DNA from: Uloborus plumipes
Taxonomy: Eukaryota > Arthropoda > Arachnida > Araneae > Uloboridae
Assembly (NCBI GenBank): GCA_038373865.1
Contig: JAXGGA010001183.1
Coordinates: forward strand, 101,826 to 165,825
DNA length: 64,000 nucleotides
Reading direction: 5' to 3'
Position 1 is the stretch's first letter, and the number at the start of each line of letters is the position of its first letter. Made by a program: the position numbers and the translations under genes. Below are positions 24,542-36,014 of this stretch, in pieces. Below the pieces are notes generated by a model. It made no database searches and was not told the DNA's origin. It saw only the letters and a program-made list of their open reading frames with translations.

Positions 24542-25504
24542 ACATGTGTAAGCTAGTAATGAAACATATATCTAGCATATATGGGTGATTCTACAAAAAA
24601 ATGGGAATATTTCTAACATGTAGATTTCAAAAAATTAATTTAAAATTTAAAATCTGAAAAAAATCAGCAAAGCACTTGATAAGGAACATAATTAAAATAG
24701 AATATCAGCAGAGCTTAAATGTTTATATTTTATTGTATTTTTGGATTTTTATTTTTTGGAAGGAATATGTGAAGGATAAAAAGGACATGTGGATGACACA
24801 ATGGGTATGTGAATGTAACACAATAAGTATGTGAATAACACAAACACAATAGGTATATTAATAACATTTTTTAACCAGTAAACTGTTAGACATAATTTTT
24901 AAACATTGTACTGTCATAGTTTGGCTTTTGATTCATCCACATGTCTTATATTGGGGAATGTGAATGACAATAAAAAAAAAAGGCATGTGAATGACGAATC
25001 ACAAGTAATTGTGTTCTCCAAAAGTCATATCTGAATATTTTTCGGCTTCACTTCGAATTAGAACCCACAAATGTAAGCCTTGGGATTATTCATTATCAAA
25101 TTTTTTACATGTTTAAATTTATTTACATGTACATTTTACATGCATTCTGTTCGGCATGTTAATGACAAAGATAAAAAACACTTGCCTTGAAAGTTGAGTT
25201 TAGCTTGCTTTTTATCAAAAAGTAATTGCAGAACAGCAAAATTAATCCTCATCCAGGAATAACAAAGTTCCATGCTTTATTTTAAGATGTGTTGCCAGAT
25301 TTTGAAATAAAACATTTCAGAGAAAAATATCTATACTTTTTAGACATGTGGATGACTGATAATCGCTGGGACAAAGTTTAGATTAACTTTTAGAGATATT
25401 ATTTTCATATTATTTTGCTTTTTTTGTGATTTACATCTTGCAAACATTCATATTTATAAATAAAAAACTCTTGAGAAAAAAATCACTTTTTTTTTTTAAA
25501 TCTA

Positions 25505-26921
25505 CACTGCTCGACATTGAAAATGCAACACCAAGAAGGAGTGGTTAGAAATTGATGAAATTTGGTAAGAAGACAGAGACAGCATGGAACAATAAGTGAT
25601 ATTTATTTCAAAATAAATAAGCAAAATTTAGAGCGAGGACGGCGTCGGCTCAGTAAGAAGTAGGACCACCGCGGACAGCGATGCACGAAGAAACACGTCT
25701 AGGCATGGAGTCAATAAGCCTGCGGATGGTGTCCTGAGGGATGGCACTCCATTCCCTTTCAACCATTTGCCACAGTTCGTCCTCTGAACGAGGCAGTGGC
25801 AGGTTCTGCAAACAGCGTCCAATCACGTCCCACACATGTTCGATTGGTGACAAGTCAGGAGAGTATGGTGGCCAGGAAAGCATCTGTACACCTCGTAGAG
25901 CATGTTGGCTGATTCGAGCACTGTGAGGCCGGGCGTTATCCTGTTGAAAAATTGCATTTGGCAGACCCTGAAGGTAGGGGATTGCCACCGGCCGCAATAC
26001 ATTATCTACATATCGTTGGGCCGTCATAGTGCTCCGAATACGAACTAGAGGTGATACGGAATTGTATGCAATAGCGCCCCAAACCATTATGCCACGTTGT
26101 CGCGCTGTGGGGCGTTCCACAGTTACTGCCGAATTTGATCTTTCTCCACGTCGACGCCACCCACGTATGCGATGACTATCGCAGGACAAACAGAAGCGGG
26201 ATTCATCTGAGAACACTACGGTTTGCCATTCTGCCATCCACGTCGCTCTGGTCCGGCTCCATTCCAAACGTTGGAGTCTGTGCTGTGAGGTCAATGGCAG
26301 TCTTCTTAGCGGGCGCCGTGATTGCAGGCCACGTGCAACCAGTCGACGGGAAATGGTTCTGGTCGACACAGGAACATCCAGGGTACCTTGCACATGCTGC
26401 AGAATCGACGTACAAGTGACTTGCGGGTCCGCCACAGCTTGTCGGTGAATCCGTCGATCCAAGCGGTCTGACGTCACTCTGGCTGCACCTGCACCCCTCA
26501 ATGTGGCTACATTTCCTCTTTCCAACTATCTCCGACACAGCCGATGCACAGTGCTTGCATCCATGTGGGTTATCAGCTGCAATTTGACGTATGGACCAAC
26601 CTCCCCTTCTCAGTCCGATCACCATACCCCTCGTAAAGTCGTCTATATGCTGGAAGTGTCTTCGTTGAGGACGGCGTGGCATTTCCTCCTATCACACGTA
26701 TCCTTCGAGACAAAAACCAAATTTCTCCGATAATTAGTCTGGCAGAAAACCAACATGAACATAGCCCACTTTTCAACTTCATTCTCTTATATCTTACTTC
26801 ACGTGCGTCGGAGAGCTGCGCATTTCATATCATTTGCATAACTCAGTGACGTGCGTCTACGGTAAAACTTGCATGAATTTCTGACCACTCCTTGGTGTTG
26901 CATTTTCAATGTCGAGCAGTG
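25505..26921 (-). mobile_element. Tc1/mariner-type element, DD32E spacing (1417 bp), nested
   Basis: The terminal inverted repeats start CACTGCTCGACATTGAAAAT and match for 31 bp, then resume after a 3-bp indel with GGAGTGGT. TA flanks both sides (25503-25504 and 26922-26923). It contains one transposase pseudogene on the minus strand. It inserted into the TGGGTGATTC element and is therefore younger than that insertion. Confidence 0.95.
25650..26682 (-). pseudogene. Tc1/mariner-type transposase, one frameshift and one stop
   Basis: The N-terminus (from MPRRPQRRHFQHIDDFTRG, 26682 downwards) carries a helix-turn-helix (GMVIGLRRGGWSIRQIA). It is cut from the rest by an apparent 1-nt insertion near 26567-26574 and a TAG at 26526-26528 in place of a likely TGG. 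From 26525 the frame is open to the end (291 codons). Numbered from the codon after the TAG, the triad is D107 (VFSDESRF), D196 (FQQDNARPH) and E229 (LSPIEHVWD). Only 32 residues separate the last two, against 34 in classical Tc1. Overall length matches a ~343-residue protein. Just two lesions imply recent inactivation. Confidence 0.92.
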
Positions 26922-27153
26922 TATATTCCATGGATTGAAAATGGCACCTGTGGGACAGGGCATGTGAATGACATTTCAGTCAAATATCCTTTTTTTAAAT
27001 GAATAATAATTAAATATTGACATTGTTGATACCGGAAATTATAGAACAAAAGACGCATAAAAATATTCCCAAAATAGTTTTTTATTAAATTAAAAACAAA
27101 AAGAGCAATCAGTATGGAACACAAATTTGCCCATTTTTGTAGAATTACCCATA

Positions 27154-28612
27154 TCTATTAAGATACATCGATAGTACGATTCCCAAAAAGTGACAGGAAG
27201 TAAAACCATTACGGAAGGAGTGATGGGCCAAGAAATCGTTGGCAAATGAGACCACGAATGTACAAGACAAAAATGTCTATTAAGCCTTAAGAAATTTAGA
27301 TGTATGACTTAATTACCATTTTTAACTGAATAGTACTGAGATTCTTTCATCGCACAGATTTTTTTCCCCAGATTTTTTCTAACTTACTTCAAAAACTCTA
27401 TTCAAGTTTTGTAGTAACTAGTGCTTTTTATATGGCCTCACTTGGTGCCCCAATGAAATTTTTACGTTCGGATTACTCTCGCACTGAATAAAAAAAATAA
27501 TTAGATATAAAAAATAATTAGCTATTCCTGGTAACCTCAATTTAGTTTCAAAGGAAAAGTTTTTTTTTTTCTTAAAAAAAATGCTATTTCACTACTTACA
27601 CTCCTCCTCTCCTTTTAAATAACTGGCATTTAAAATTCAAACCTAGAGTTATGCAATACATTTAACTTCAAAGAGCAAATTCAGAGATCTTTTAAAACTT
27701 TAACGTAATTTCGGTAATAATACTTTTTAATTGCGCTTTTTCTTAGAAATAAATTTCAAAGCTCAATGCCAAAAGAAATGCTTTACAATACGGAGCAGTT
27801 GGGAAAAAACGTTTTTCCGGAAAGTGCTATAAATAGTGAGTTTTTTTTTTTTTTTTTCCCTTCTTCTTCTTCTTCTTCTTCTTCTTTTGGGCAAAAGAGA
27901 ACATTAAATAACCTATAAACTGTGCGAAACAACCTCAAAGGAAGTAGCTTTCAGAAGATGCTTACAAAATTATTTAGTTATATTTACGAATAATTGCTGA
28001 TGTAAATAAAAAATGGAAGTTTCTGCTTTTAAAAATGTCAAATGTTTCTGAAATTATGTACATCAACACAGAAATTATTTTAAATCTTGCTATGTCCGTT
28101 AGAACCTTCAGTTAATCAGGCCCACTGAATTAAGCTTTCACTTTAATTAACACTTTTAGTTTATTGTTATCGAGACTTCAGGACATAATTTCTATTTGCG
28201 GAATATGTAAGTATTATTTCTTGAAATGGCGGTAAATATTTTGAATGTTTTTCAAAAACCTGTATACCTGATATGTATCTTATAAATACCAAATATTCTC
28301 TATAATCTTAATAACAGAAAGACATGTGGGTAAAATTTGTGACTGAAAATTAAAGAGCAGTACGAAAAAAGAATTTTTACACGAATAAAAATTTGCATGA
28401 CTATATTTAACATTTTATCCTTGCTCTGAGTAATATACCATTTTTTCCTTCATTACTCTTTCAAATATTAAAAGTTTGTTACTGTTGTTAACACTATTTA
28501 AAAATGAAATTCTCTTTTTACATTATTATACTCCATTAGCTTTATTGCAAAACGTCATAAAAACGTTTTCCAGGTTAATAGTGAAGCAAATAGCAATTAA
28601 CTTTTTAAAATA
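27154..28612. other. AT-rich stretch with a (CTT)n run
   Basis: A CTT microsatellite lies at about 27861-27888 after a T run. No ends or coding signal were recognised. Confidence 0.5.
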
Positions 28613-28616
28613 TGTA

Positions 28617-30470
28617 GGGGAAGACCGCCTATATTGGACCTCTGCTTAAATTGGACCTCGGGCTTAAAATCTAGTACAGAGATCTGTGCTACACTTTAAC
28701 AGTAGAAATATAAAGTTTTAGGAATAAAACCAATGTGTATGAAGTTTCACCACGCTCTGAACTGTTTAGCGTGAGTTACGGCTAGATTTGTGTTGAAAAC
28801 GTGCGAAATCTTATTTCGCACACTTGTTTCTAGAAGGATAACTCAAAAACTTGTGAGTTGAGGTAAAATGCTGTTACAGTATTATAATCTGTGTTTAATA
28901 AGGATTACATCGATGTATTTACATGCGCAATTGTGATAATTTTTAACAGAGCAATGAACTGAAGAATAAAAAATGGCGTGTTTTCCTTTATTGGACCGAA
29001 AAAATTTTCCTATATTGGACCGGTGGTCCAATTTAAAAATATGATTTTAAACAAGACTTTTTATTAATCGTAACATAAAATAAGTGACTCATCTTATTTA
29101 ATAGCGTAGTTAAAATTATTTTAATCATACTTAACAACCTATTCACAGTATTCATTTTAACTTTTTTATCAAGCACATTTTTATCAAGCAGAAGCTGCAA
29201 CTTCTTAAAATGTATGCTTTTTTTTTCTTTATCTATTAAGCTGAAGTTTCAGGTTGTTAAACATAGTTATTAACTTGAATAAAATTCTTGCTGGTTTATA
29301 GAGAGAAAAATATGAAATTCTTCGATATTTTCGAAAAGATTTTAAAATGAAACAATTTATATGCTACTAAAATGTTCAATGTAGATGAAGCTGGTCTTTT
29401 CACTGTTCAAAAGTCCCAAAATATATTGACGTATAGAGGCAAACACCATGTTGGAGCAGTAATGAGTGGTGAACAGAATTTCGAGCTCCCATGCTCATTT
29501 TCAAAAGTTTACGTTCCATGTATGAATTTCCCGTAAAAGCATCCCCAGATGAGAAATATTCTTGTTCAAAAAATGGTTGGATTACAAACGATAATTCACA
29601 CAGTTGATGCAACATTTCATCAAAACTGTTAAGCCAAGAAATGTAAAAAGAATGTTTTCGATTAATGGACAGTCACAGCACTTACATAAAGAACATTGAT
29701 GCAATAAACTTGACAACGAGAACGATAAATGCTTTCTGTTTAAGCACATCATGCACGTAGATGTGGTCTTTATTCAGTCTCTGTCAACATATTTTAATCG
29801 AGCATGTGATACATGGAGGCGAGAACATCCAATAAGATCCATTATCTAATATCGCATAGGAGAACTGTTGGGTAACTCTTACGGGCAAACAGCAATCAAT
29901 GCCATGGCAAATGCTGTGAGTTGATTCCAAAGAACAGAAGTTTGGCCTGTTTATTGACATGTGTTTAATGACATTGATTTGGCTGCAGTAGAATTAGAGG
30001 TAAGTATAGTCCAGACAAAACGACTCAAAGTGAACAGGTTACATGCTCGGAGTAAATTGTACACCGTGTACAAGAACTAGCTACGACTTAACATGATTAA
30101 GTACATTAAATACCATCGGCGAGTTTTTCCACACTGCCTAAGTGAGGCCGAAGCAAAAGAAATTGTATTTCAAATCCTGGAAAAAAGCTGTATAGTTCAA
30201 ATATAAATTATTCTACGTTTTCCTGGTACGGTCCAATTTAGGAAGCGCATGGTTCAATTTACGCGCATATATGCCTAAATTGGACTTTTGCTACTTTTTA
30301 TAAGATAATTTTTTAAAAAATAATTTTCATATTTTCAGAAAATATAAGCTCCTAGGGCGGTTCCTGATTAAATTTAGCTTACGATGCCCTATTTGACATT
30401 TCTGTTTTGCTTCACATGGAGCTACACAGGCCTCCTGTTCTTAGGGGGTCCAATATAGGCGGTCTTCCCC
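28617..30470 (+). mobile_element. pogo-like element, copy 1 (1854 bp)
   Basis: The terminal inverted repeats begin GGGGAAGACCGCCTATATTG and match for about 24 bp. TA flanks both ends (28615-28616 and 30471-30472). Copies of TTGGACC/GGTCCAA recur near both ends, including the palindrome TTGGACCGGTGGTCCAA near 29017. Decayed transposase lies between. Compared with copy 2 it lacks about 260-290 bp of the transposase 3' region and has no nested MITE. Confidence 0.9.
29301..30190 (+). pseudogene. pogo/Tigger-like DDE transposase fossil, copy 1
   Basis: Plus-strand pieces read MKFFDIFEKILK, NLYATKMFNVDEAGLFTVQK, then after many lesions WPVY and HVFNDIDLAAVELE-like blocks. These match the order of the pogo/DDE_1 core (FF-LL, YN-DETG, GWP, then the DIF-x-D-F-AA block). 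The N-terminal DNA-binding half is missing, and stops and frameshifts are numerous. Confidence 0.7.
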
Positions 30471-30472
30471 TA

Positions 30473-31663
30473 ACATTAAAAAAAATTAAATTAAACGTTA
30501 CATTTTGAAGAAAAGTCTAATGATCTAAAAATATTTCATTGAAATTATTATTCATAAGCTAGTTGATAATTTATGTGTTGTAACGTTATCCATATATTCG
30601 TGTGAAGATATTTTTACTGCTTTATTGAAGCAATTCAGTTTCTTCTCTAATCCCTTCACTTCATATTGAATTTGGATCACTGCCAATTTTTATTCCTCTG
30701 TCCTGGCAAACCATCCCGTTTCGTGAAGACATAAGCTTTTCAAACTGTTCAGAGAACTGAATAAAGAAAAATAGAAGACGTTCTTGGTTTGAAATGTTTT
30801 TGTGGGATCAAAAGATTTATTCCTTTTAAATTCGAAAAAAAATGACGAATTAAAAATGCGTTGGATTAACAATAGGTAAGCTTAACAAATAGTTATTTTT
30901 ATTTCAAAAGAGAGATTAAAGTAAAAGCAAATATAATAAATTATCCCTGGTAAAAATGGCATAATGCGAAAAAATGTGCAGTGCAGAAAAAACGGAACCT
31001 CTTGAAGCTGGATAGTGATTGAGTTTTATAGTACGATGAATAAATTATTGCAATGAAGTTAATAGGGAAAAAATCCGTTTAAATCATTAATAGAATGGAG
31101 GCTGTGTACCTCATTGTGAATGTATAACTCTAGCAGTTTTGTATTACTTTAGCTTTTATTAAAAATGCACGCAAACTCAAAATATTATAATTTCATTTTA
31201 ATTGTCACTGTTCTTCTTGACACATTTTTCTGAGATCACATTACATATTTTATAGAAATGTAAATTACTTTTAAACTATATATTTTCTAGTTTGAGTGAG
31301 CATTTCGATGGGAATATTTTAATAATTGAAATTATGTGCATTTTTTTAGTTGCCGCCAAAGACTAAACTCTTTTTGCGCACTGTTCTTGCTGTTATTTCA
31401 GAAATGTAACTATTACTGCTTAAAATTAGCAAGGGGAGGTTTAAGTGAATTAATAATCACGGATTGAGTTGTGCTTATTTGGTTGCAGACGCATTGCATT
31501 AGAAAGTAACTATACTGCAAATGTAGTACAATACATTTTAAAGCCATTGACCAGTGTGTGTGTTCACCCATCACAAAAACTCACAATTGAGATGAGAAAA
31601 TATATTTTGAGCAAAACTTATATTTATCGGTGTCGTGGTCTAATAAATGTATCACAAATTACA
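30473..31663. other. AT-rich spacer between two pogo-like copies
   Basis: About 1.2 kb with no recognised feature. It is unrelated in sequence to the copies on either side. Confidence 0.5.
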
Positions 31664-32350
31664 TAGGGGAAGACCGCCTATATTGGACCACTGCTTAAAT
31701 TGGACCTCGGGCTTAAAATCTAGTACAGAGATCTATGCTAAACTTTAACGGTAGATACATAAAGTTTTAGGAATAAAATCAATGTGTATGAAGTTTCACC
31801 AGTCTTCGAACTGTGTAGCGTGAGTTACGGCATGATCTATGTTGGAAACGTGTAAAATCTTATTTTGCAGTCTTGTACCTAGTAATATAGTACAAAAACT
31901 TGTAAGCTGAGGTAAACTGCTGTTATAGCATGATAATATGTGTTTAATGAGGATCACATCTATGTATTTACATGCGCGGTTGTGATAATTTTTAACAGAG
32001 AAATAAACTGAAGAATAAAAAATGGCATGTTTTCCTTTATTGGACCGAAAAAAAATTCCTATATTGGACCGGTGGTCCAATTTAAGAATATGATTTTAAG
32101 CAAGACTTTTCATTAATTGAAACATTAAATAAGTGACTCATCTGATTTAATAGCGTAGTTAAGATTATTTTAAGCATACTTTAACACCTATTCTTGATAT
32201 TCAGTTTATTTAAATCAAGTACATTTTCTAGAAGCTGCAAATTCTTGAAATATTTGTTTTTTTTTTCTCTTTTCCCATTAAGTTGCAGTTTCAGGTTGTT
32301 AAACATAGTTATTAATTTGAATAAAATTTGTGCTGATTTACCGGGGGAAA

Positions 32351-34170
32351 AAATGAAATTCTTCGATTTGCTCGAAAAGATTTTAAAAAGAAACAATTAT
32401 TATGCTACTAAAATGTTCAATGTAGATGAAACCGGTCTTCTCACTGCCCAAAAAGCCCCAAAATATATCGACATATAAAAGTAAACACCAATTTGGAGCA
32501 ATAATGTGTGGGGAACGTGTTAGAAACACACTTGCTACTTGCTGCATGAGTGCAACAGAATTGCTACACCCCCTCCCTCCCCATACTATATTCAAAAGAA
32601 TACGTTCCATGTATTTGCTTATCGTAAAAGCACCCACTGATGAGAAATATGCTTGTTTAAAAAAAGGTTGGATCACAAACGATAACTCACCACAATTGAT
32701 ACAATATTTCATCAAAACCGTTAAACCAAGAGCATGGATGCAATAAGCTTGGTTAACGAGAGCGATATAATAATGCTTTCTTTTAAGGCTACAATGGAGT
32801 ATGAAAATCATTTTTTTCAATTTTGAAGATACAGTTCTGAATTTTTAATGAGTTTTAGACCCTTATGAGGGGAAGTAATGTATAAAGTTTTGTTGTAAAT
32901 TTCTGAATAGTTTTTGAAATACAGAGAATACTGTATTTTTTAATCGTAAATACTTGAACCGCAAAAACCACTCCATGCAGACCAATTTTTTTTAAAACTT
33001 GATTCTTTCAATTTTTCTAGAGTTCTTGTTCAAATTTCCAATTTTTCTGAAAAACGTCAATAAAATTTGGATTTAAAGCAGATTTAAAAAAAAAAAAAAA
33101 AAAAGAAATGAGAATACTGAAAATTTGCTCCCCAACTTTTTTTTTATTTGTATATTTTGATCAAGATGAAAAAAACTCAGAGTGATTAAACATATATTGA
33201 ACTGCAGGGAGCATTTGGAAGATACGCATGAATTTAAATTTTACGATTCTGAGATATATGCATTTAAATGAAACATTTGGTTACAAATGTACTGACAGAA
33301 TACTGAAAGAATAGCTTATAACTTCGGTAAAAATAGTACGAATTGAATTTTTTTTGTTATGAATTACGCACAGTTCAGAGATTAATTTTAAGAAAAAAAT
33401 GAAAAATCAAAATTTTGGTCAATTTTTCGCATTTTAAGACTCCATTGTAGCCTTAGCACACCATGCAAGATGTTATCTGTTTTCAGCCTCTGTCTACATA
33501 TTGTAATCGAGTGTGTGATACATGGATGCGAGAACATTCAATGAGATCCATTACCCAATATCGAATAGAAGAACTGTTTGGTAACTCTTATGGGTAAACC
33601 TCAATCAAGGCCATGGCAAATGTTGTGAGTTGATTCTAAAGAACAGGAGTTTGGCCTGTTAATTGACATGTGTTTAGCGGCATTGACCTGGCTGGAGCAG
33701 AGTTCGATGTAAGTAGTCCAGTTAAAACTACTCAAAGTTAGCAGGCTAAATGTTCAGTGTAAGTTGTACTGTTGTACACCATGTACAAGAACTAGCTACG
33801 ACTTAAATTAGTACAAGCTCTGCATAATCAGCGGATAGTTCTCATCAAAGCATGATTGTCAACTTTAACTATGATTTTGTAAAGGCCAGGCTCATATATC
33901 AATTTACCTAAAAAATATATAACACAAAAAGGAAAGCTATCTTAGCAATCATTCTGACGCCGTATGAAAGAAGCATAGAACAGATAAAATCACACGAGAA
34001 TAAGCAAAAAACTGCACAAAACAATTGTTATTGCAATATTTTTCATAGAGATGAAGCGCAAAACATGATTAAATGCATGAAATGCTATCGGTGAGTGTAT
34101 CAACACTGCCTAAATGAGACCGAAGCAAAAGAAACTCTATTGCAAATCCTGGAAAAAAGATGTATAGTTT
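32351..34170 (+). pseudogene. pogo/Tigger-like DDE transposase fossil, copy 2, split by MITE
   Basis: The first part reads MKFFDLLEKILKRNNYYATK and MFNVDETGLLTAQK. An overlapping frame then gives ERVRNTLATCCMSATELLHP, PPHTIFKRIR and GWITNDNSPQLIQYFIKTVK (DDE_1 core). After the MITE come FQPLSTYCNRVCDTWMREH, ITQYRIEELFGN and VWPVN-HVFSGID. The C-terminal stretch CNIFHRDEAQNMIKCMKCYR follows, the start of a cysteine-rich zinc-finger-like segment. The DNA-binding N-terminus is absent in both copies, so both descend from a deleted parent or lost it separately. Confidence 0.75.
32786..33453. mobile_element. MITE with AGGCTACAATGGAGT ends (668 bp), nested in pogo copy 2
   Basis: The perfect 15-bp inverted ends are AGGCTACAATGGAGT and ACTCCATTGTAGCCT, with TA on both sides (32784-32785 and 33454-33455). 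Copy 1 of the pogo-like family at about 29745 shows the empty site (TTTAAGCACATC), confirming an insertion. A 19-bp poly-A run lies in the middle (33087-33106). It is non-coding. Confidence 0.88.
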
Positions 34171-34444
34171 AAATATAAATTATTCTATGATTTTCTGGTA
34201 AGGTCCAATTTAGGAAGCGCATGGTTCAATATAGGCGCATATATTCCTAAATTGGACTTTTGCAACTTTTTGTAAGATAATTTTTTAAAAAATAATTTCC
34301 ATATTTTTAGAAAATATAAGCTCCTAGGGCGGTTCCTGATTAAATTTAGCTTACGATGCCCTATTTTGTATTTTTGTTTTGCTTCACATTGAGCGACACA
34401 GGCCTCCTGTTCTTAGGGGGTCCAATATAGGCGGTCTTCCCCTA

Positions 34445-35983
34445 CTTGTTTCGAACAAAAGAAGAAAAAAAAAGAGTATCAGCATTAATTTAAAGCTACT
34501 ATGATATTTGTTTCATTAACGATAGCAAAAATACTCTGTTTAAAATCAAATTTAACCCTTTTTTGCTAAGAAACTATCCTCTGTTTATTTTCTTATCATT
34601 TATTGATTACGCAGAAGATAAACATGTGACCCAGTAGAAAGCGTTAGTTTTCAGAATAACGGCTAGAATATCAATCACTTTAAAATGGGGAAGAAAGAAA
34701 TTCCTTTGCGTCTAGATATCGTGAAAGGAAATCTCAAAAATATTGATTTTTGTCTTTAAGCAGTAAAATGTTTTTGTAACCTTTAACTTATTTTTTAGGG
34801 TCAGAGAAAAGGGTTTCAGAAAACTTTTTTTGCTCATTGGTTTACTTTCTTTTCCTTCTGTTTGTGATTATCATTGCCTTTGTTTACTTTGAATATGTTT
34901 TAGAAAATAAAAAAATACATCTAAAAAATATTGCAAAATCAACTTTAAAAGTATAAAAACCTCACAGCATAAAAATTCATTAAACTTTCTCAGTTGAAAT
35001 TCAATAGTTTGAAACAAAAAACCGCCTTAAATATAAAATTATATGCATCTAATGGGTTTTACTTCTTAATTTGTATAGCTTTCAGTACTTATATCGGTGT
35101 TTTTGTGAATACAAAAAACTAAATAATTTTTTTCAAATGAGTTTATGTAACATTTTTTAAAAAAATCCTCAATGCAGACCATGCGAGACTAAAGCAAATT
35201 AAAAATCATTGCGTAGTTAAAATATAAACTATACGCAATTCCTCATCCCTTTAACTAATCCACGACAATCTATAGCTATAACTTCTGTTTAGTATTACGA
35301 TAAAACTATTTTTTTAATTAAAATATTTTAAATTCAAGCGAATATTTTGTTCAATACAGTATCGATTCCGTATACTTATGGAAGATATAACTCAATTGCA
35401 AAGAACTAAAGAAACACACAAACCAATGAGAGACTGAATAATTTACTTGCAAATGTTACACGAATTTTTGTTTTTAACGAATTAAAACTAAAATATTTTA
35501 ATTTCTTAAAAGTTCGTTCTGAAATTGAATTAGAAAGCAATTACTCTTCGGAAGAAAGTTCTTTTTGATTGGATATTTGTTACGTATTAGTTTTAATTTT
35601 CTCCTCTGTTTTTACAAGTATTAACTTAAGAAAAAAATATATAGGTTAACTGATTATAATGACAACTACCATTGCTATAGTTACATGAACTTAAAATCTG
35701 CTGTTGTAATATTGTGCAACTATCGTAGTTTTAGTTGGCGATTACTGCAGATGAATTATTGTATTTGTTTCTTCAATGCAAAACATGACTGCAATTTAAT
35801 AGGGAACTAAGTTTTAGTATCGGTCTAGAGAAAGTGCGAAACTGAAAATAATTCCAAGATCTTTTTTCCTTTTCTTATCGAAATATTTTCTTTAGTTTAC
35901 TTTGGCTTAATGCTAAAAAAATAAAGACATTTTATTTTTCCGTGTCAAAAATATCATTACTGGAAACAACAATAAAAAACAGG

Positions 35984-36014
<31 letters not shown>

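Larger units (their letters stand above)
24582..27151. mobile_element. TA-flanked element with TGGGTGATTCTACAAAAA ends
   Basis: The left end TGGGTGATTCTACAAAAA and right end (complement reads TGGGTAATTCTACAAAAA) are flanked by TA at 24580-24581 and 27152-27153. The interior repeats CATGTGAATGAC or CATGTGGATGAC near 24783, 24805, 24957, 24983, 25156, 25344 and 26959. Subtracting the nested Tc1-type element leaves about 1.15 kb without a recognisable transposase, so it is non-autonomous. The outer ends nearly match those of the element at 62878. Confidence 0.8.
31666..34442 (+). mobile_element. pogo-like element, copy 2 (2777 bp)
   Basis: It has the same ends as copy 1, with TA at 31664-31665 and 34443-34444. 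It runs in the same orientation and shows obvious alignment throughout, including the TTGGACCGGTGGTCCAA palindrome near 32064. The extra length comes from a 668-bp nested MITE and from about 260-290 bp of transposase 3' sequence that copy 1 has lost. Each copy has its own TA flank, so these are independent insertions rather than a segmental duplication. Confidence 0.9.

Noticed and set aside
26135..26733. Plus-strand frames of 76-94 codons
   Set aside because: Antisense shadows of the broken transposase at 25650-26682.
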